Shown here one piece after another: positions 6,779-9,915 of a DNA stretch of 9,915 nt (the first letter of the stretch is position 1; every line of letters begins with the position of its first letter). The translations under genes and the position numbers were made by a program. Origin of the DNA: CAYHDN01 sp964355425 (lineage in GTDB: Bacteria > Patescibacteriota > UBA1384 > XYA2-FULL-43-10 > CAINNR01); assembly GCA_964355425.1 (NCBI GenBank), contig CAYHDN010000035.1, forward strand, positions 1 through 9,915, written 5' to 3'. Below the pieces are notes generated by a model, which searched no databases, had not been told where the DNA came from, and saw nothing but the letters and a program-made list of their open reading frames with translations.

Positions 6779-6806
6779 TCCCGACATTGCGAAGCAATCG
6801 TCGGGA
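6779..6806. repeat. Long REP-like hairpin, 12 bp with one bulge and GAA loop
   Basis: tcccgac-attgc (6779-6790), gaa, gcaat-c-gtcggga (6794-6806); only C6799 is unpaired. The tip GCGAAGC is a well-known unusually stable DNA mini-hairpin. Hairpins of this general form occur as dispersed intergenic repeats in many bacteria. It lies inside the larger inverted-repeat element and may be an older or nested repeat. It lacks a T-tract. Confidence 0.6.
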
Positions 6807-6853
6807 CCCACAAATAGTCAGTCGTGATTTTTTTCTGGCTACTGGTCAAAGAA

Positions 6854-6972
6854 TAGAAGTTAGTCAGAGGGTAAAGATGCCGGTTTAGATGTTAGAAATT
6901 TGAAATTTGATTCTCTGTTTTCTGCTTCCAACTTCATAACTCAAACTGGCTTCCTAACCAATAAACTATGTT
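6854..6972. other. Non-coding remainder of the mraZ-ftsL gap
   Basis: These 119 bp between the inverted-repeat element and the mraZ stop codon hold no ORF, terminator or recognisable remnant of rsmH. The only pattern is a short tandem repeat of gaaattt at 6895-6908. Confidence 0.6.
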
Positions 6973-7404
6973 CTAAAACCCTATTTCTGAAAGATTTTCG
7001 GCAACTTCCGCGCCATTCTCTTCCATTTCTTTTTTAAAGTTCGCCCAAACGTCTGCCGGCCAAATTTCAATCCGGCTATATATTCCGACAATTACGACAT
7101 CTTTTTTAATATCGGCGTAATCCCGCAAATATAGGGGCAAGTTGACGCGTCCCACGCGATCGAGGCTGGCATCCGAGGCACCGGCAAGCATTAACCTTGA
7201 AAAGCTTCTGGCATTCTTTTGGGTTATCGGCAAATCGGCAATTTTTTCCGCCAATTTTTGCCATTCGTCGTTTGGATACACCCACAAACATTTATCAAGC
7301 CCGCGGGTGACTACGCAACCAGATGCAAGCCCAGCACGAAACTTGGCAGGTAACGAGACGCGCCCTTTTTCGTCAATAGAATGTTTAAACTCACCAATAA
7401 ACAT
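6973..7404 (-). CDS. mraZ: MraZ, transcriptional regulator of the dcw cluster
   Basis: MraZ is a DNA-binding protein of the AbrB/SpoVT superfamily that forms ring oligomers and controls the division and cell wall cluster. The 143-residue product has the usual length and both family half-domains, each with a DxxGR signature: DEKGRVSLP (11-19) and DRVGRVNLP (82-90). The opening MFIGEFKHSID is typical. The ATG at 7404 is preceded by GGAG 5 nt upstream. It is the first gene of the cluster. A promoter with three TGGGA boxes lies about 125-180 bp upstream, which fits autoregulation. rsmH, the usual next gene, is absent. The ORF ends at TAA (6973-6975) without a visible terminator, so read-through to ftsL is likely. 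Confidence 0.96.
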   Translation of the reverse strand: MFIGEFKHSIDEKGRVSLPAKFRAGLASGCVVTRGLDKCLWVYPNDEWQKLAEKIADLPITQKNARSFSRLMLAGASDASLDRVGRVNLPLYLRDYADIKKDVVIVGIYSRIEIWPADVWANFKKEMEENGAEVAENLSEIGF

Positions 7405-7405
7405 A

Positions 7406-7418
7406 GCTACTCCGTAGC
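7406..7418 (-). promoter_or_regulatory. Small hairpin holding the mraZ Shine-Dalgarno sequence
   Basis: On the minus strand GCTAC-GGA-GTAGC forms a 5-bp stem whose loop and 3' arm contain the GGAG ribosome binding site, ending 1 nt before the ATG. It could slow translation of mraZ, but a 5-bp stem is short and this is only suggestive. Confidence 0.35.
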
Positions 7419-7529
7419 GCCCCTCATTTGCAAGCTAAATAACGGTAATTTTTAAAATTACTCTTTTACTTTTGGTTTTTATTTTTACTCTCTTAAATCT
7501 TGGTTTAAGCATCTTGTTTTTTGATTTTA

Positions 7530-7554
7530 TCCCACTATTTCCCACTATATCCCA
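7530..7554 (-). promoter_or_regulatory. MraZ operator: three TGGGA boxes with exact 10-bp period
   Basis: On the minus strand TGGGA occurs at 7554-7550, 7544-7540 and 7534-7530, each separated by 5 nt (ATATA/ATAG-type spacers). MraZ proteins are known to bind TGGGN repeats spaced by 5 nt in the promoter of their own gene. The array begins on the last base of the -10 box and runs through the expected transcription start, so bound MraZ should block RNA polymerase. A fourth isolated TGGGA lies upstream at 7596-7592. Confidence 0.88.
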
Positions 7555-7582
7555 TTCTATTCTGATTATTGCCGCTAGTCAA
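7554..7582 (-). promoter_or_regulatory. Sigma70-type promoter of the mraZ/dcw operon
   Basis: On the minus strand TTGACT (7582-7577), a 17-nt spacer, and TAGAAT (7559-7554); each hexamer matches the consensus at five of six positions. Transcription would start near 7546, leaving a leader of about 140 nt before mraZ. The -10 box overlaps the first TGGGA box. Upstream on the same strand the glyS terminator insulates it. Confidence 0.82.
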
Positions 7583-7622
7583 CACAAACCATCCCAAATT
7601 TGTGAATAATATATTCGAAACT

Positions 7623-7655
7623 AAAAAATCACCAATGCTAGAGCGGCGATTTTTT
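7623..7655 (-). terminator. Intrinsic terminator after glyS
   Basis: On the minus strand an 11-bp stem, AAAAAATCGCC with GGTGATTTTTT (one G-T pair), encloses an 11-nt loop and ends in six Ts. It lies 16 bp past the glyS stop codon and before the mraZ promoter. The A/T symmetry means it could work in both directions. It separates the glyS unit from the cell wall operon. Confidence 0.82.
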
Positions 7656-7671
7656 AAAGATTACCTAAATA

Positions 7672-8988
7672 TTAAACGATTTTCTCAAACAAATAATTGT
7701 TAATTTCGGAAATTTTTATTCGTTCTTGTTTCATGCTGTCACGTTCGCGAATTGTGACGGAATCGTCTTTTAGTGTGTCATAATCTGCCGTGATACAAAA
7801 CGGCGTGCCAATTTCGTCTTGTCGGCGATAGCGGCGGCCAATTGAACCGGATTCGTCGTAAAATGCTGAAAAGCAGGACTTAACCTGTTTGTAAATTTCC
7901 TGGGCTTTTTCGGCCAATCCGTCTTTTTTCACCAATGGCAGAATTGCTGCCTTAATTGGAGCAATTCGCGGCGAAAGATGCAAGGTAATTTCCCCCTTTT
8001 CCCGTCCATCAGACCCGTCTGATTCGTCGTAAGCGTCGCAGAGTACGGCTAAAATCGCCCGATCAATCCCCATTGACGGTTCGACAACAAATGGAATATA
8101 CTTTTTGCCGCTCTCTTCCTCAAAATATTCCAAACTTTTTCCAGAGGATTTTTGATGGGCTGTCAAATCAAAATCGGTCCGCTGGGCGATACCGGCTAGC
8201 TCCGAAGTGCCAAAGGGAAAATCATACTCAATGTCGGTGGTGCCATTTGAATAGTGTGACAGTTCATCCTTGTCGTGTTCACGTAACTTCAGATTCGATT
8301 CTTTAATGCCGATGCCGGTGTAAAAATTCTTCGTTTCATTTATCCAGTAACGATATTGTTTCTCTGATTCTTCTTTATCTGGCTTGATAAAATATTCAAT
8401 TTCGCCCTGTTCAAACTCCCGCGTCCGATAGAGAAAATTCCCCGGTGTAATTTCATTGCGGAAAGCTTTGCCGATTTGGGCGATGCCGAAAGGAATTTTT
8501 TGCCGGGCCGATTCTAAAACATTTTTGAAATTGACAAATATTCCCTGGGCCGTCTCACCACGCAGATATGTAAGGGTTGATGTATCCTCAACTGGCCCTA
8601 AAAAAGTTTTTACCAAAATGTTAAATTTCTTTTCCTCTGTTAGTTCTCCGCCGCAATCGGGGCATTTTTTATCTTTTAGTTGATCAGAACGAAATCGCTT
8701 GTGGCATTTCTTACACTCAACCAACGGATCGGCGAATGACGAAGTATGTCCCGATGCTTCCCAAACTTTGGCGTTCATAATAATACCGGCATCGAGCCCA
8801 ACCATATCTTCTCGATCAGTTACAAATTTTTTCCACCAATATTGTTTGACATTATTTTTTAGCTCAACTCCCAGCGGCCCAAAATCATAAACTCCACCGG
8901 TCCCGCCATAAATTTCCGAGGATTGGAAAATAAATCCCCGGCGTTTACAAAGAGATACAATCTTTTCCATCAAATTATCTTTTTCCAT
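7672..8988 (-). CDS. glyS: Glycyl-tRNA synthetase, single-chain dimeric type
   Basis: This class II synthetase charges tRNA-Gly in the cytoplasm. The 438-residue product is the eukaryotic/archaeal-like single-subunit (alpha2) form found in many bacteria, not the alpha2beta2 form. The N-terminal KRRGFIFQSSEIYGG and GVYDFGPLG (about 15-40) are characteristic. A zinc-finger-like insertion has Cys92, Cys95, Cys109 and Cys112. Motif 2 is in RGETAQGIFVNF and FRNEITP (143-154, 176-182), and motif 3 in EPSMGIDRAILAVL (303-316). The anticodon-binding domain begins near residue 337 (LHLSPRIAPIKAAILPL) and runs to the end. It is compact for the family but has no missing core. The ATG at 8988 is 2 bp after the dipeptidase stop codon, so the two genes are cotranscribed; an in-frame ATG at 8970 is an alternative start. 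A terminator follows. Confidence 0.96.
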   Translation of the reverse strand: MEKDNLMEKIVSLCKRRGFIFQSSEIYGGTGGVYDFGPLGVELKNNVKQYWWKKFVTDREDMVGLDAGIIMNAKVWEASGHTSSFADPLVECKKCHKRFRSDQLKDKKCPDCGGELTEEKKFNILVKTFLGPVEDTSTLTYLRGETAQGIFVNFKNVLESARQKIPFGIAQIGKAFRNEITPGNFLYRTREFEQGEIEYFIKPDKEESEKQYRYWINETKNFYTGIGIKESNLKLREHDKDELSHYSNGTTDIEYDFPFGTSELAGIAQRTDFDLTAHQKSSGKSLEYFEEESGKKYIPFVVEPSMGIDRAILAVLCDAYDESDGSDGREKGEITLHLSPRIAPIKAAILPLVKKDGLAEKAQEIYKQVKSCFSAFYDESGSIGRRYRRQDEIGTPFCITADYDTLKDDSVTIRERDSMKQERIKISEINNYLFEKIV

Positions 8989-8990
8989 AT

Positions 8991-9581
8991 TTACACTTTA
9001 TCATTTCCAGCAAGCTTTTTCCACTCAAAATGCCAGAATTCACCTTTAGATCCAATACAAAATCCGGCTGACTTCATAGTGCTAATCAAAATATTTTGCA
9101 AACGCTGAAATTCCCTCGACTGCAGATCTTTTTTGTTTCTATAGTAATCAATAAAATACGCTTCCGGATCATCTTTCGAATCGCGCATTTTCAACTCCTG
9201 GCCAGTTTTTATGTCCATTAGCCCGATATCCACAGCCAGCCCGGTGGAATGAGGCATACGAATCATATTCAAAAGCTGATCCGTTTTTTCCTTGCCCTGA
9301 GCTTTATATAATTTTGCTTGCGCTAATTTATATAAACCTGGTGTCCTATGTGCATCCTTAACGATTAATTCTATGCCCTGTTTTTTCAGTTCCTCATTTG
9401 CCCTTCGCAGCGGTTCAACTAGTTCTCTGTTTACGTAAGCATTGCCGTCAAAAACACCGGCAGACTTTAATTCCCCATCACTAATTCCGAAACGTTCTCT
9501 CCTAGTCCAATAATAATTGGCACCCTTGATGCCGAAATCAGCAATATTGACTAAATTTTTTGGTTTGGAAGTTTTACCCAT
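8991..9581 (-). CDS. D-alanyl-D-alanine dipeptidase, VanX/DdpX-like (peptidase M15D)
   Basis: The 196-residue product has the zinc peptidase M15 pattern of VanX-type dipeptidases, which hydrolyse free D-Ala-D-Ala. Numbered from the ATG at 9581: IVKDAHRTP with Asp76 and Arg79; HSTGLAVDIGL with zinc ligands His111 and Asp118; and EFWHFEW with catalytic Glu181 and zinc ligand His184. The upstream DGNAYVNRELVEPLRRANEEL also fits VanX. There is no signal peptide or membrane segment, so the enzyme is probably cytoplasmic, where it could recycle or limit the dipeptide used by MurF. Another M15 activity, such as D,D-carboxypeptidase or L,D-endopeptidase, cannot be excluded. A TTG three codons earlier (9590) is an alternative start; neither has a clear Shine-Dalgarno sequence. 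No vanA/vanH-like genes are nearby, so a glycopeptide-resistance role is not indicated. It is followed 2 bp later by glyS. Confidence 0.82.
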   Translation of the reverse strand: MGKTSKPKNLVNIADFGIKGANYYWTRRERFGISDGELKSAGVFDGNAYVNRELVEPLRRANEELKKQGIELIVKDAHRTPGLYKLAQAKLYKAQGKEKTDQLLNMIRMPHSTGLAVDIGLMDIKTGQELKMRDSKDDPEAYFIDYYRNKKDLQSREFQRLQNILISTMKSAGFCIGSKGEFWHFEWKKLAGNDKV

Positions 9582-9671
9582 TGATATCAATTTAGCACAT
9601 TTTTGTGCTCAAACTCAATGCCAATTTGTACATAATTCTGGCGTTTTCCGTCTCAGATGTGAACTTTATGC

Positions 9672-9700
9672 TTGACTTTGAGCTCAACTTATGGTAGTAT
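9672..9700 (+). promoter_or_regulatory. Promoter of the right-edge gene, with extended -10
   Basis: TTGACT (9672-9677), a 17-nt spacer, and TAGTAT (9695-9700), preceded by TGG, which makes an extended -10. Transcription would begin near 9707, giving a leader of about 40 nt. The spacer contains the perfect 10-bp palindrome TTGAGCTCAA (9678-9687), a possible operator. The region is divergent from the dipeptidase-glyS unit, whose own promoter I could not place with confidence. Confidence 0.65.
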
Positions 9701-9734
9701 GCAAGCACGCCCAATATGGGTGAACCCTTTCGCC

Positions 9735-9740
9735 AGGAGG
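9735..9740 (+). promoter_or_regulatory. Shine-Dalgarno sequence of the right-edge gene
   Basis: AGGAGG, 6 nt before the ATG at 9747. It lies within a 4-bp hairpin CGCC-AGGA-GGCG (9731-9742). This near-consensus site is the main evidence that the downstream frame is a real gene. Confidence 0.75.
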
Positions 9741-9746
9741 CGAGAC

Positions 9747-9915
9747 ATGTCTGAGTTCTACGGAGAGTTGGTTCTGACCAGTCGGACGTCGAGAGCATTC
9801 ATGCGAGCGGTTGGTATCACAGCAGATCCGCTCAATGACCTGGAGGGATTCCTTCAGGACTGCAACGACCACAACCCGCGATTCAACGGCGCGGGACCAG
9901 ATGTACGCTACCTGT
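9747..9915 (+). CDS. Hypothetical protein, partial (3' end beyond window edge)
   Basis: An ATG at 9747 opens a frame of 56 codons that reaches the window end without a stop. It begins MSEFYGELVLTSRTS. I do not recognise a family, signal peptide or membrane segment in the visible part, which is mixed charged and polar (DLEGFLQDCNDHNPRF). Support for coding is a near-consensus AGGAGG at 6-nt spacing and an upstream promoter with an extended -10. The visible 169 bp have 94 G or C (56%), higher than the AT-rich neighbouring genes, and use codons such as CGG, CGA, CTG and CTC. It is the only plus-strand gene in the window. Antisense frames over the same DNA have no comparable signals. Confidence 0.6.
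   Translation, partial: MSEFYGELVLTSRTSRAFMRAVGITADPLNDLEGFLQDCNDHNPRFNGAGPDVRYL

Larger units (their letters stand above)
6615..6853. mobile_element. MITE-like or structured non-coding element with 19-bp terminal inverted repeats
   Basis: The ends are inverted copies: 6615-6633 (ttctttgatcagtagccag) and 6835-6853 (ctggctactggtcaaagaa) match at 18 of 19 positions. The 239-bp element has no convincing ORF. Between the ends are several hairpins: 6647-6663 (ttttccc/gggaaaa), 6663-6690 (atcatcc/ggatgat plus an inner gcc/ggc), 6702-6724 (cattcagt/actgaatg), 6766-6777 (gacat/atgtc) and 6779-6806. It fills the place in the dcw cluster where rsmH normally sits. No clear target-site duplication is seen beyond a possible TA on each side (6611-6612 and 6854-6855). 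It may be a miniature transposable element, possibly with nested repeats, or a closed multi-branch RNA; the single end mismatch becomes a G-U pair in a plus-strand RNA but a C-A mismatch in an operon (minus-strand) RNA. Confidence 0.6.

Noticed and set aside
6779..6806. Hairpin considered as an intrinsic terminator of mraZ
   Set aside because: No T-tract follows on either strand, and similar hairpins cluster within the inverted-repeat element, so a repeat is the better explanation.
7106..7417. ORFs in other frames over mraZ
   Set aside because: Shadows of mraZ, which has both DxxGR half-domains and its own promoter.
8073..8890. Three plus-strand ORFs within glyS
   Set aside because: Antisense to a fully conserved synthetase; no ribosome binding sites or family features.
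9592..9872. Two overlapping minus-strand ORFs at the right end
   Set aside because: They overlap the promoter, AGGAGG site and coding frame on the plus strand and have no signals of their own.

Overview
The window looks like a scaffold piece from a compact, moderately AT-rich bacterium that makes peptidoglycan. The short gene spacings, the single-chain glycyl-tRNA synthetase, the MurF homologue without its N-terminal domain, the palindromic-repeat/HUH-transposase unit and the 100-N gap suggest a metagenome-derived Candidate Phyla Radiation (Patescibacteria) genome. That placement is an inference; no marker gene here fixes the taxon. TGA and TAA both act as stops and nothing calls for a recoded genetic code.

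Layout: almost everything is on the minus strand, so transcription runs right to left. At the right end, a promoter with an extended -10 drives an unrecognised, comparatively GC-rich gene on the plus strand that leaves the window at 9915. Divergent from it, a VanX-type D-Ala-D-Ala dipeptidase gene and glyS form a two-gene unit 2 bp apart, closed by a hairpin terminator at 7623-7655. Next comes a division and cell wall (dcw) cluster: a consensus-like promoter overlapped by three TGGGA boxes with exact 10-bp period (the expected MraZ operator), then mraZ, a 380-bp gene-free gap, an ftsL-like gene, ftsI (penicillin-binding transpeptidase), murF and mraY. These encode the regulator, divisome and septal cross-linking proteins and the last cytoplasmic and first membrane steps of lipid II synthesis; the dipeptidase acts on the same D-Ala-D-Ala metabolite that MurF uses.

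The cluster is abridged. rsmH, normally between mraZ and ftsL, is absent, and its place holds a 239-bp element with 19-bp terminal inverted repeats (18/19 match) and several internal hairpins. murE and the genes usually found after mraY (murD, ftsW, murG) are also not here. After mraY come a palindrome, a 100-N assembly gap, a second truncated copy of the palindrome flank, a REP-associated HUH transposase gene (RAYT) and another palindrome copy.

The left end carries a probable two-gene unit: a YfbR-like HD-domain hydrolase and a CDGSH iron-sulfur protein whose C-terminal part lies beyond position 1. The most interesting points are the MraZ operator/promoter, the hairpin-rich inverted-repeat element where rsmH should be, the RAYT bracketed by palindromes that also broke the assembly, the MurF lacking domain 1, and the compositionally distinct edge gene.
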